Shown here one piece after another: positions 1 through 10,655 of a stretch of 64,000 nt of DNA. The translations under genes and the position numbers were made by a program. Each line of letters opens with the position of its first letter. Position 1 is the first letter of the stretch. Source of the DNA: Branchiostoma floridae (taxonomy: Eukaryota > Chordata > Leptocardii > Amphioxiformes > Branchiostomatidae); NCBI RefSeq assembly GCF_000003815.2, contig NC_049985.1, positions 13,764,420-13,828,419 on the forward strand, read 5' to 3'. The notes below the pieces were generated by a model. It was not told where the DNA came from and made no database searches. It was given only the letters and a program-made list of their open reading frames with translations.

Positions 1-2516
1 GACTGTTGCATTAGAGCTATGTTGAAGTAATTCTCTTGCTCCATAAGCAGGCAATGCTTCAACGTGCTAAATAGGGGACCTCACATTTGGCAATGGTTCA
101 ATGGTAGTTAAGCACGTAAAAAAAGAACTTTGTACCACTTGAACTTGAGTGAAGAAGTTCAATGTCACATGTAACTTTGTGGTTTTTCATCCTGGTATGC
201 AAGGCAGTCTGTCTACATTGTCTCGTATCAGACTAAAAATTTGGGTACCGTTGTATTTTGATGTAACACACACACTCACTCACTCTACGTTTAACGTCTG
301 TTGTTCCCCATCCTGTGGGGGTTAGACGTGCTTGCAAGATAAGCAGATTTCATTGATAGTTGTGACTGAGTCTGATTGTGGGAGGCAGGTAATGTGTAGG
401 ATGTACATGTATTCTTAACAAGAAAATATTGCATTTATTGACTGCTTGTGCCAAATCTAATTTTCTGACAATTACAAGTTATATACTATAATATAGCACT
501 GGCAAAATCAAAAGTGTATTGTTCTCTACTGCCTAGATATGGAAATACATATTTGCCTAAATTGCTATTTTTTAGTTTCGTGACATTTTCATTTGGGAAG
601 CTGCAGGTCACTGGATGTATTCAACTTTTCCTTTATCCAACCTCTGAAAACTTTTTTTGCTGATGCTTTATTCCTTGTATTCCATTGTGTTAACCAGTTG
701 TCACTTGCCAAGTCTTCTCAGCTACATATACATTAATGATAATCCTCACAGTTTGTCTCTGATTGACCTGCAATTAAAGGATAACCACCAGCATTGTTCC
801 TCCAGGCATAATTGTGCCCTGCACACTCAGGTTTTGCAATTAGGCAGACACTAATGGCTCCCTGCTGTCTATTGCTTTTAAAGGGCCCATTACTGCAGCT
901 CTTCAGAGTTCAGATGTGCAGATACAATTGTAGAGTTCAGTGTCTAATGCAGCTACATGTATTATCAATGCCTGCATACTACTTATCTTTATTTTGACAT
1001 TCTCTATCTATGTCTATCAAGCATTTTCAACACTTGTGAAAGCTGTCTTAAGATGTGGTCTTTGGGTTTTTGCTAATTCATAGATTTATGGTATCTGTAC
1101 ATATCTGTTATGAATAATATTGCGAAGACCATAATAGGACATACTTAAGTGTAAAATTTGTTTTAGGACATTAACTGAAAAATCCCTGATTGGTATTTAA
1201 AGAAAGTTGACTTCAAGAAAGCAGTAAATACAGTAACAACTGAACAACTTGTCAGTAACTTCTCATTGACACGTCAACATCATCTGCAAAGAGATTTAAT
1301 ATTCTGTTCTCATTTTCTATTTATAACGTACAATTAGAAGAAAGGAGGTGGGATTAATCAATACAATCTAGTGACATGTTATTTATATAATCATGTACTG
1401 TAAATAGAGATAAGATTGTAAGCGTACTGATTTATCTGGTACTTGTCATGAGTACCAAGAATTAATGAACTAGAAAGGCTGACATTTGCTTAAGAGCAAA
1501 TACAGCATATTTCAGCCATACCCCTTCCCACGCAACATTGGACTGTTCCAAATCACCCCTGCGCAAAAATGGAACATCCTCTTAACAGTACATTATCCCC
1601 CAAAGTGGACTGGTATTGTGACTTGATTCCAGGTAAAGATAGAGCTTGCTTCTATTTTTCAGAAAATGACAATAATCACACCTTCCATTTAGAAAATTTT
1701 CATCATGACTGAAAATTGTTGAATGACTTCATGTAATGTCATTAACAATTTTCAGTACGATAACTAGGTGTAAGTTTTAAAAAAGTACAAGCTCCTTGTG
1801 ATGTGGGTACATTTATTATTGCAGTGAACTTTTTTTATTCAAGTAGGGCATACGATTTAATAATTATCAAGCAGGTGCAGGTACATGTACTGTAGGAGCG
1901 TTTGTTTTCTTCAAGCTGTAAAACTGTTAAACTGTTTTACTTTGTATGCAATCAGCCATCGACCTATTCTTATTTTAGTTTAACAACTCAGTCCTGCCAG
2001 ACCCGGAAGATACGATTGAACCTTGTTCGAGGATTTATTTTCGTCTGTCTGGTCAGTCTGTTCATACCCTGGCGCTGAGAGTGTTTTATTGGGCTGAAAC
2101 TCTGGCAGTTTAAAGTTACTTACAATTTAAATGTTCAAAGTTTATGTCAAACAACAACAGCACAAGGAACACATACATTTGCTCTGGAGAAAATACAGCA
2201 GTTTTCGCAAGTTCCAGTCCAGTGATAGAAATGTGGCCACTATAGACAGGTGGTCACTATAGAGAAAAATGCTGATCTATTGACTAGGAGCCATACGTTA
2301 CACATGATTTCAGTACACTGATCATTAATCATATAAACATTGCACAGGTAAGCCAATTGTTTAGATGTACAATTAAGTTCAAATAATTCTGAAGAGAAAT
2401 TTTGATGAGAAAATAATCATTCTCGCCACTGTCTAACTTATAATTACGTATCATAACTAAACGCAGATTTTCTAACTAACGCACCTTTCGCCGACTTCAT
2501 CAAAGGACCGCCGGCT
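1..2516. other. non-coding AT-rich DNA, no gene seen
   Basis: No reading frame above about 65 codons and no recognisable domain. Short CA/CT-rich simple sequence occurs near 269-285. Several TACATGTA octamers are present (for example near 405, 950 and 1880). The one clear structure is the hairpin at 1709-1755, listed separately. Confidence 0.6.
1709..1755. repeat. strong inverted repeat / hairpin
   Basis: The arm CTGAAAATTGTTGAATGAC (1709-1727) pairs with GTCATTAACAATTTTCAG (1738-1755) over 18 base pairs with a single bulged G, around a 10-base loop. The structure is compact, at 47 bases. It is shorter than a typical pre-miRNA and shows no known miRNA sequence; a small hairpin element or chance palindrome is possible. 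Confidence 0.75.
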
Positions 2517-2618
2517 NNNNNNNNNNNNNNNNNNNNNNNNNNNNNNNNNNNNNNNNNNNNNNNNNNNNNNNNNNNNNNNNNNNNNNNNNNNNNNNNNNNN
2601 NNNNNNNNNNNNNNNNNN
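2517..2618. other. assembly gap (102 N)
   Basis: A run of 102 undetermined bases. The left flank ends in GC-rich sequence and the right flank lies 164 bases before the first copy of the tandem mobile element. A repeat-caused assembly break is therefore likely, and the true length and content of the gap are unknown. Confidence 0.99.
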
Positions 2619-2782
2619 TGGACCTTCTTTCTACGCGGTGCTTCTAAAAATATTTAGACTGTAACACTGAGTCCCACGTGTTTTATAGAATAGAATTTGA
2701 CGCAGAACAGCGTTTTTTGCTGGGTATTTTTCTTGAAACATGTCCGTGGGAATATCAGCGAGGCGGCGACGTAGGGATTTCA
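2619..2782. other. GC-rich flank between the gap and the tandem element
   Basis: A moderately CpG-rich sequence with no coding signal that I can see. It is not shared with the start of the second element copy, so the homologous unit begins at 2783. Confidence 0.4.
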
Positions 2783-3532
2783 GACCGTCAACAAAAGTCG
2801 CACGGCGGCTAACGGCGCAGCGAAGATACTAGCGCTATAAATAAGCGCTTCAACTAAGGATGGCAACCCGTACAATATTTTTGTATACTGTTGAGCTAAG
2901 TAAAGTTTGTTGTTTATGAGGTTTTAGTTGTCTTTGAAGCTTTGACCCGAAATATTTTAGTCAAACTGAAGAGAAGAAAGTGACTGCTACGATTATCGTA
3001 GATATGGCCCTAAAAAAACTGATAAAAGAAGCCTTCTCAATAGTCTAAAATGCAAGAGCTTCGGGGGGGGGGGGGGGGGTTCCCCCACCTGGGTCCCCCC
3101 CACAGTGGCCCTGCCCCTGGACCCCGCCAGGGACATTCGGCGGCCCCCGGACCCCTGAAAAATTTGAAAAAATCCTGGCGAGAAGTCTGTACGGCCTGAG
3201 TCTTCAAGTTAACGTATTGTGTGGTCCCGCTTATGAATATTAATTAGCCTTCGCTTTCCTCTTCGCTGATTGGCTGAACCATTCATTGAATTAACTCTTC
3301 CTGCCGGCTAGACGCAGGTGCAGATGTCGGCTCTGTGGGGTGAACGTCCGAAAGGTCATGGCATGGAGAACGAAAGAAAACCAATTTCCCCTAAAAAAAG
3401 TGCTGTAATTAAGCCTTTTACATTACTTTATGCCAAAAATTTTACTTGGATCATTTTACCAACTATCTTATGCCTATCTATACCAAATGTTACTCATACC
3501 AGGGTACAGGGGTGCAAAATATACCGTTATAA
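2783..3532 (+). repeat. element head, copy A (direct repeat of copy B)
   Basis: Copy A shares blocks in the same order with copy B. These include the GACCGTCAACA start, TGACTGCTRCGATTATC, AATAGTCTAAAATGC, GCTTATGAATAT, CTCTTCGCTGATTGGCT and GCCTATCTATACCAAAT. It differs by a GC-rich insertion of about 120 bp that includes the G17 run, and by loss of the 163-bp satellite: it breaks off after one partial unit and joins copy B directly. Confidence 0.8.
3063..3079. repeat. poly-G run (17)
   Basis: Seventeen consecutive G within copy A of the tandem element, followed by C-rich sequence. It is prone to length error in sequencing and could form a quadruplex. Confidence 0.95.
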
Positions 3533-4095
3533 GACCGTCAACAACAGTCGCACGGAGCTAACAGTGCAGCGAAAATACCATCGCTAGCGTTTCAACTTCG
3601 GATAACAAGTTATAAGTACTGTTGAACTCAGTAATGTTTAAGTTTGTTTTTAGTTGCCTTTGACGGTTTGACCAGAAATAGTGTTACGCTAAACTCCTGA
3701 AGAGAAGTTAAGTGACTGCTGCGATTATCATAGATATGCCCCTAAGAACTGATACAATATAAAGCCTTCTGAATAGTCTAAAATGCGAGAGCCTTAGGCG
3801 GGCTTCGCTCCCCCTGGCGGGAACACTGCTATATACGGGATCATGAGGCCCCGCTTATGAATATCAATTAGCCTTTGGCCTCCTCTTCGCTGATTGGCTA
3901 GGTCTTTGATTCAATTAACTCTCCGGCTGACGCGCACAGGTGTGGCTCTGTGTGGGGTCACGGAAGGTCACGTCAGGAGGCCAAAAGAACAAATTTCCCC
4001 TCAGAAAAGTGCCAAAATTAATCATTTTAAAGTTGTTTATGTCAAAAATTTTACTTGAATCTTGTTACCACGTATCTAATGCCTATCTATACCAA
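3533..4095 (+). repeat. element head, copy B
   Basis: This is the second copy of the head, diverged from copy A by substitutions and small indels. It retains the junction into the satellite (CCTATCTATACCAAATTTCAGG). It has no coding potential. Confidence 0.8.
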
Positions 4096-4700
4096 ATTTC
4101 AGGTCATTTAATTGTAATACCAGGGTACAGGAGCCAAAAGTGTGCTTTTTTGGTCAAAAATTGGCCAAAAATCGCAAAAATAAGCATTTTGTTGCACTGT
4201 ACACCAAAAGTGTTATTGAATTTATATGAAGGGATTATCAAGGCACATCTGTGTCAAATTTCAGCTCATTCGGTTGCAATACCAAGGTACAGGAGCCAAA
4301 AGTGTCCTCTTTTGGTCAAAAATTGGTCAAAAAATCGCAAAAATAAGCATTTTGATGTACTGTACACCAAAAGTGTTATTGAATTTATATGGGGGCATTA
4401 TCAAGGCACATCTCTGTCAAATTTCAGCTCATTTGGTTGTAATACCAGGGTACAGGGGCCAAAAGTGTCCTTTTTTGGTCAAAAATTGGTCAAAAAATCG
4501 CAAAAATAAGCATTCTGTTGTACTGTACACCAAAAGTGTTATCGAATTTATATGGGAGCATTATCAAGGCACATCTCTGTCAAATTTCAACTCATTTGGT
4601 TGTAATACCAGGGTACAGGGGCCAAAATATACAGTTTTGGTCTAAAATTGACCGAAAAATCTCAATAAAATCATTTTAGAGGCAGATATGAAAAAAATGA
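4096..4700 (+). repeat. 163-bp tandem satellite inside the element
   Basis: The block ACACCAAAAGTGTTATTG recurs at 4201, 4364 and 4527, so the period is exactly 163 bp. A partial first unit starts near 4096 and the fourth unit decays after about 4640. Each unit contains TACCAGGGTACAGG and a TTTTTGGTCAAAAATTGG block. Reading frames through the array are open in more than one frame only because the repeat happens to lack stops. Confidence 0.9.
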
Positions 4701-4839
4701 GAAAAAAGCATCAAGGTATTGGCCCATTCTACCCCTGTGCCAAATTTCAGGTCATTCGGTCCAGGAACGGCGGAGATGAATCACTTTGAAGATTTGACAG
4801 GAGAAAGAAAGAAGAAGAAAGAAACATTACGAATACAAT

Positions 4840-4871
4840 ATATTTCACCATACTATGTATGGCTGAAATAT
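4840..4871. repeat. terminal hairpin of the mobile element
   Basis: ATATTTCACCATAC (4840-4853) pairs with GTATGGCTGAAATAT (4857-4871) around a TAT loop, with one unpaired base. It follows a GA-rich microsatellite. A hairpin near the 3' end is a Helitron-like trait, but the expected CTRR terminus is not seen downstream. Confidence 0.7.
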
Positions 4872-4880
4872 AATAAAACA

Positions 4881-5040
4881 GTGATACTTAAGCCTTGTTT
4901 TAATGCCTCTTCCTGGATTATGGTGAGGGGATTACAGGCAGGGATACAATCCTGTGATTTATGAGTCTGAGGGAGTAAAGGGCTGTTTGATTGATAGCAG
5001 GTAGGAAGACTTCCCAGAAATTTAGTCTATCTAGAACAAG
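4881..5040. other. short spacer between two repeats
   Basis: Unique-looking AT-rich sequence separating the tandem element from the first family R copy. Nothing recognisable. Confidence 0.4.
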
Positions 5041-5286
5041 AAAAGCTGCTGGGGGGCCAGACCTATTTTTCATATTTCCTTAATGTCAGAAGCTATAAGA
5101 CATGCAAGAATTCAAAACCACGGGTTGTCCTTAACACGACACCAAAACCAGAAATCCTGCTGCAGGACCATGGAGACCGGAACCAAAATATGGATGGAAC
5201 ATCATGAAGATTCATCCATAACTTCTTGAGATGTGTTTTTTACAAACAGACAGGCATATAACCATAACCTTTGCAAGGAAGGTAAA
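5041..5286 (+). mobile_element. family R dispersed repeat, copy 1
   Basis: It begins with AAAGCTGCTGGGGGGCCAGACC, the family core. It passes ATTCATCCATAACTTCTTGAG and an ACAAACAGACAGG stretch, and ends in ATAACCATAACCTTTGCAAGGAAGGTAA. The same order of core, CA-rich tract and AACATAACCT..GGTAA end is seen at the other R loci. No coding sequence. Confidence 0.6.
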
Positions 5287-6269
5287 AGTGACTTAGAATG
5301 CAGCAAGGGTTGCAGAGAACTTAGTATGCAGAGGAGAAGTTTGGGTTTCAGCTAAATCTGGTACTTGAGTACTTTGCCTGAATTCAAATGTGGAACTATG
5401 TAGGACCATGGGGCACTGAGGTCATTAAATGCAATACAAGTCACTGATGTGCCAGAAAGTTTGATAGTTTTGAAGCTCTAATTCTTACAGCTGCAGTACT
5501 GGTAATAGTTACAAGGTGGTACTTGTATACAAAATGGTACAAATCAAATTCAGATGCATCCAGAGAAAGTTTCTGTAAAGGGTTGGCTGATGGTCTTCTC
5601 TCCAGTGTAAGGATTTTCCTCGTCTATCTTATACATTGTTGGTAACTGTCCAAGTGGCTGGTAAATTTGCTTGGATATTAGAAGCTAAAGGTGATTTACT
5701 TATTTTATTTAGGCCCGATCTATTCTAAGACTGCATGGCATGGAGTTTTAAAAAAAAAAGTTTACAAAAGTGAGGAAATTACTACTTATAAAAGCTTCTA
5801 AAAGCTCTTAATATAACATATGATACAAGTTTTGCATTTCTACCTTTAGAATATTGTGCACCATGGAATTTGACCAGGGGATATAGAGAGTGTATGTGAA
5901 ATGTTCCTGTAAAAGCCAAAGTTGCTGTTACGCCATCAAACCAATACTTACAGAGGACTGCACTCTAGTGTGACAGTTATTACAGCAATTTCTCATGTAG
6001 ATCAGATTTTTCCACCCCATGCAATATATTATCAATCCATTAGTTGAAAGTGGGTGATAACTGCTCTAATCTGCTGTTTGGCCTGACCGCGTTGGACGCA
6101 AATAGAGTCATTATTCAAACATGGCACGCCGTCAATGGCTTTCCCATGCAAATATAAATGCACAGGGAATTGGGTTAATGAAAGAAAATGATGGGATAAT
6201 ATATTCCAAATGTGGGATTCCCCTTTGTCTGGGAGCACCCTACCATCTGGTGTTGCACAATAGGATGAA

Positions 6270-6540
6270 CAGTAAGTAGGCGTAGCGTCCGACTCAATCC
6301 TGTCTCATTTATAATTCATGCCGCTCCTGACCAGACCATCAGAGTGTCGTCCTACTTGTCTTATAGGGAGGGAGGCTGAAGGGTCATGGAGGGGCATTAA
6401 TAGTGGGACGTTCCGGCGCGTTATATGCCAGGACGAGGGAGTGGTTGGCAGTACGACGGTGTCTGCTGTGGAACATCGCGCTAGAAGCAGGCATAACAAC
6501 ACCGATAGGCAGACGACTTACAGCGTTGTGACAGTGAGGT
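6270..6540. promoter_or_regulatory. GC/CpG-rich patch, candidate regulatory element or non-coding exon
   Basis: About 270 bases with many CpG (for example GACGTTCCGGCGCG near 6411 and CATCGCGCTAG near 6474) set in CpG-poor DNA. A possible acceptor (CTCCTGACCAG, 6334) and a donor (GAG followed by gtaggt, 6539) bracket an exon-sized piece. The open frames on both strands look like composition effects and match nothing. Function is unproven. Confidence 0.3.
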
Positions 6541-6912
6541 AGGTAGAATTACTACTCCCAATGTATATACAATGTTCAAATTGTTTGTTTGATCCTTTAT
6601 TTATTCATTGTCTTTTGTCTTTCAAATTGTCTTGAATATTGGCCAATATTTTGCCACTTAAGCTTACACTATTTTAATTTCTGTTTTAAAATATTTTTCA
6701 TATTCCTTACAATAACACTTTTTGTCTACTTAATATGTGATATACTTTCTTTTTATTGCCCATAGACACAATAGAATTGAAGTCATTTTATACTTATCGT
6801 TTGAGTATATCTATGTCAACTGTACATGAAGACAATTGACCTCTTGCCTGATATGGTGTAAGGATTTATACATTCTTTTGTTCGCGAGTGGTCACGGCGG
6901 ATTTATATTTTC

Positions 6913-6938
6913 ATTGTTGTCGGCTGGTTCACAACAAT
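6913..6938. promoter_or_regulatory. inverted pair of SOX-type sites
   Basis: ATTGTTGT (6913-6920) and ACAACAAT (6931-6938) form a perfect inverted repeat with a 10-base spacer. ACAAT/ATTGT is the SOX core, and paired inverted sites are known for SoxE dimers. There is no direct evidence of function. Confidence 0.3.
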
Positions 6939-8402
6939 TATGAATAAAGAGATTATTCTGCTTTAAATTTACATTGCAAGGGCTCTAGAAATGTGGAAGT
7001 AGTGATTTTTGTCAAATTGAATGTTGTGCAACCTAGATTCTCATAGATTGTTTCATTAGTTGTTAAAATCATCCACGTTGTAAAAATCCAAGTACAGTAA
7101 TCCAGGGTTTCCCTATCCAATTTTCCAGTAGCTGAACATAGTTTGTACTGTCAGATATTAATTCTTGAAAGATGTCATTTTCAAATGTCACCTTGTCCCA
7201 TCTGAAAGCCAATGACTTGGACCAAGTGGGAAAATTCAACGTTATGTGAAAATTATTCCCTTTTATCTAAAGACAACATTGCCGAATATGAATCAATATC
7301 TAAGACGTAGTATTAAACAATTGTTTTGATTTGTGTGGCTTTATTACTGTTCCTTTGCAGTATTTCACATATTCGTCCTTGTTAACTGTCACGGTATAGC
7401 CCCCAAGACATAACAGAGCATCAAGGAAAGATAAAAAGAACAGTTTGAAAGTATCTGTCCGCACTCCGTCTCCAGACTGTAATAAAAGAGACTTAAAGGA
7501 GTCGAGGGTTTCGATAATTTCCCCTGAGCAATACAACAAGAGGGTCGTAAACCTTCAGTAGCTGGAGTTAATGGTAAATTTGCATGACCGCCAGGCTGTG
7601 TAGTGGAAGTCATGTAATGGGTTTACAATGCGAGGTCCCTGGGGAGTTTAGCCAATGAATTTGCCCGTCGCTTTTGCCGCCACAGAGCGTATCATTCATG
7701 GCAGCCAAGAGGTAAAGGATCCTGTTATAGAAAGGTCATGAACATCAAAAAATGTTCTCTCCATATCGCTGTAGGTACTATTGGAAGATAGGTACTGCCT
7801 GGCAGGGTAAAAATTGAGTGCCTCTTGAAGATAAGTTACTGTCTGTTATTAGTGATAACTCCTTGTTATTAGTGATAACTGCCAAATAGAGAAGGTTTGA
7901 AATATAATTGCATATACATGTACATGCATGTTGAGCCCACCAGACTGGCAACCCACTGTACTGTAATCACCCGTAGAATAGAAAGCTCATTTTCTGCCAG
8001 ACTCTCTTAGGAAATAATACATACAAGAAGTTGACTGGAAAGGGGGTGAATAATGCACCAGAGGTCCAGCTTGCACAGAAGGTCCTTCCACAATTTATAA
8101 CATGTAAGCGCTGAGATCAGGGGAGTCTGCTTGTTACTAGGAATTGGCAGTAAAACCAGTGACACCACAACCAGGGCCAGTTACGATGCAGTAAACCTGC
8201 CATCTGTACTAGATACACTAAAATGTGACTGTTAATCAGCATGCGAACGGGAAACTTGGGATTACTGTAATTGAAGTTTACGGTGCAGTATGGCAGAAGA
8301 ATCTGCCAGCCATAGGAAATTGATATTCATAATAAAATGGTTTGTGCAGTCTTTCAATGAACCGAATCAAATGTCCAGGAGTTTTTGAGCGTATTGTGGA
8401 TT

Positions 8403-8665
8403 TCATGGAGGTTATATTTTCACTAGTGTTTGTGGGTGGGTGTCTTTCTACAAGATAATAAAACTAAAGAATGGCTGACTGGATTGTTTTCACACTTAGA
8501 GTATTATGTGATGAACACTGGAAATTATTTCTGGGCCCCCTAGCGGCTTAGCTTGGTACTTAGCTTGTGTTCTGGGCATTTGGGGTGTTAGATAGCTCTT
8601 GTGCTCGGGATTAGAAGACTTCAATAAGTGATACAAGTTTGGGCCCCCTAGTGGCTGGGTTTGGA
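8403..8665 (-). mobile_element. family R dispersed repeat, copy 2
   Basis: Read on the minus strand, two core motifs AGCCACTAGGGGGCCC and AAGCCGCTAGGGGGCCC lie 108 bp apart (8641 and 8533 on the plus strand). They are followed by a CACCCACCCACAAACAC tract and the end GAAAATATAACCTCC (8407-8421). The unit between the cores aligns block by block with copy 5 (CCAAAC..TATCACTTA and CCCAGAACACAAG). Confidence 0.65.
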
Positions 8666-10534
8666 CATTTTTGTAAAAAAACATTCGGAAGAGGATCAAG
8701 ATAGGAATAACAGATTTTCATGATTTTTGGTATGTCGGTAGATAAGACCAAAATGTACAAATTATGCAAATTAAGACATTCAGTATTTTTACCTCAGGGC
8801 GGAGTATTAATTACAGGTGTAAGAGGCCAGAATATACCACAGACAAATATGTATATGATGGCTAGGGCTATATCCTTTTCACATATTATACCAACTAAAT
8901 TTCCTGCCGAACACTTGTGAACCATAGATAAGAGTGGTTCGTCACGTTTTAGCACAGATGGTGATATATTATCCACCCCAAATGTCTGCTGGAAGGTTGA
9001 CTGTAATATGCAGTCCCAGCATGCATGGTATAAAGGATAACTAAGATAAGACTGCGACACGTTTTACGCTGTACCGGGCTTTCCCTTCAACCATTTGATA
9101 ATATGCACGAATCGTTTTGGCAGTAGGAAGAGCAAGATGAAATTGATTGGGTACCATTGAATAATGTTATATGAAAGCAATGGTTCAGAAATTGTTACAA
9201 ACTTGGTTATGTATAAAACTTTGCATTCTACTTTTTTCAAATGCTAGCACTTGTAAAGTTTCTTTTAAAATGGGCTGATGTTTAAATAATGATTAATTCA
9301 TTCACTGTCAACTCCTTCAGATTTGAGAACTTCAAGGTTTAAAATTGCTATTGCTGTCAGCCCACAAGGACTTTCAATTATCTCCGTCCAGAAGATGCTA
9401 CAAACAGTCCAATACATATGAATGAGCACAAAATCTGTTAAGAAGATTATAAAAGACTCAATGGACCAAGCTCCACCATTGATCACCATGTGTGTGTGCA
9501 GTTTTACGATAGGATAGTGTACAGTCGCCTTTTATGGTGGTTCTTTTTAAGCCACCTCAGCATCAGGTGCCATTTTCCGTCCTACGCGTCGCCGTGAAAG
9601 ATTACGAGATGTTGTCAGGTCTTGCAAAGCCGAACGAATTGCTCCGTTATCTTTCTGCATCTGCTGTAAAACTTGACAGAGAAATGTATCGGTCATGACT
9701 CCCAAACTTTGTCCCCCGTGCCAACAAAACTTTTAATGAGAAAAGACAGTTGGATGCACTCCAAAGCATTCTGTATAAAGTTTCCAGTCCCTAAGAATAT
9801 TGATTTTTTGTCCTGCTGTGCCCTGATAGAATTTCGTTACCCATAACTCAATTCACTACATTAGCCAATATTTCAGGATTCCTGCAACCTTGCCCTACAT
9901 GCCCTGTTGGCAAAAACTCCAATTCTGCAGAAACAACAGATTTAAATCGTCTTAACTGCAGGCCGAATGACCTTCCCGTACATCTTGGCTTGATCTTCTC
10001 TTTTCTATTACGCCCAAAACTTGCTGGCTAAGTGCTTTGCAGAAGTGTCCCTGGAATAGTAAATTATGTAAAATGCAAGACTGATGATGACCATGAAAAA
10101 GAATTACCAGTATGTTCGGCTGTGTTATCACGAAGAGAATCACGTACTCAGCCATTGATTTTTTTCACTTCTCACAAAGCACAGCCACCAGTTGCTTAAT
10201 ACTTCTCTCCACCTATTCTATTTGGGAATTATGGGCTTGAACGGGAGATATGATCTGGAGGACAGGGTTGGGAACATCCAATCACACCGGCACACGTTTA
10301 TGTCCCGATGCTTCACTGATCGGTAATCCTGGTGCCGTCAGATTCATAGGGTTATAAAAGGGTCTGATGAAAATCTGGGCACAAAGCTCGGGACGTGTGA
10401 AGCATGTTAGTGTCCTGGCTTGATGACTTGGGAAAGGCTTTGACCACCATCGTTCTGGAAAGGGAAGCTGCATGATTTAGACTTTGGTTTAATTGATTTC
10501 ATTGATTGGTCTTCAGAAGATTCATTCTTGGACT
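8666..10534. other. non-coding interval
   Basis: No gene recognised; the reading frames are short and unlike any family. A small CpG-containing patch is at about 9580-9640. Otherwise AT-rich. Confidence 0.45.
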
Positions 10535-10655
10535 TCACAGTTGAGCTCTTGGTTCTAATTAGTTGGTAACTGGGAGACCCCTGGTTAAATCCTGTGAAGC
10601 GCATCTTGGTCGGGGCTGCACCCATCTTTCAGAAAATTGGGTCCTCTGTTTTGAG
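10535..10655 (+). mobile_element. tRNA-derived SINE, 5'-truncated copy
   Basis: It shares TTCTAATTAGTTGGTAACTGGGAG and the following blocks GCATCTTGGT and GGGCTG with the SINE at 25111-25330. It retains a box B-like GGTTAAATCC (10583-10592) but lacks the box A end present in the other copy. It fades after about 10655. Confidence 0.7.

Larger units (their letters stand above)
2783..4880 (+). mobile_element. composite non-autonomous element, pearl/HINE (Helitron-like) type
   Basis: A roughly 750-bp head starting with GACCGTCAACAA occurs twice in direct tandem, at 2783 and at 3533. The second copy continues into an internal satellite with a 163-bp period (4201, 4364, 4527). It then passes a variable end with a typical CCAAATTTCAGGTCATTCGGT block (4741-4761), a GA-rich microsatellite (4800-4825) and a terminal hairpin (4840-4871). 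Head, repeated core, microsatellite and 3' hairpin together match the architecture described for pearl, DINE-1 and HINE elements, which are related to Helitrons and Helentrons. No Rep/helicase reading frame is present. Exact termini, target site and superfamily are not proven, and no CTRR end is visible. Confidence 0.6.
5287..8402. other. non-coding interval with one CpG-rich patch
   Basis: No gene is recognised. The patch 6270-6540 is distinctly richer in G+C and CpG than its flanks and ends at a splice-donor-like gtaggt (6539). A short inverted pair of SOX-type sites lies at 6913-6938. A short direct duplication (TTATTAGTGATAACT) occurs near 7840 and 7866. The remaining DNA is AT-rich and featureless. 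Confidence 0.45.

Noticed and set aside
3940-4645. Frames of 189 and 139 codons with repeated peptide blocks
   Set aside because: They translate the 163-bp satellite and element head; the period is not a multiple of three and the peptides have no family match.
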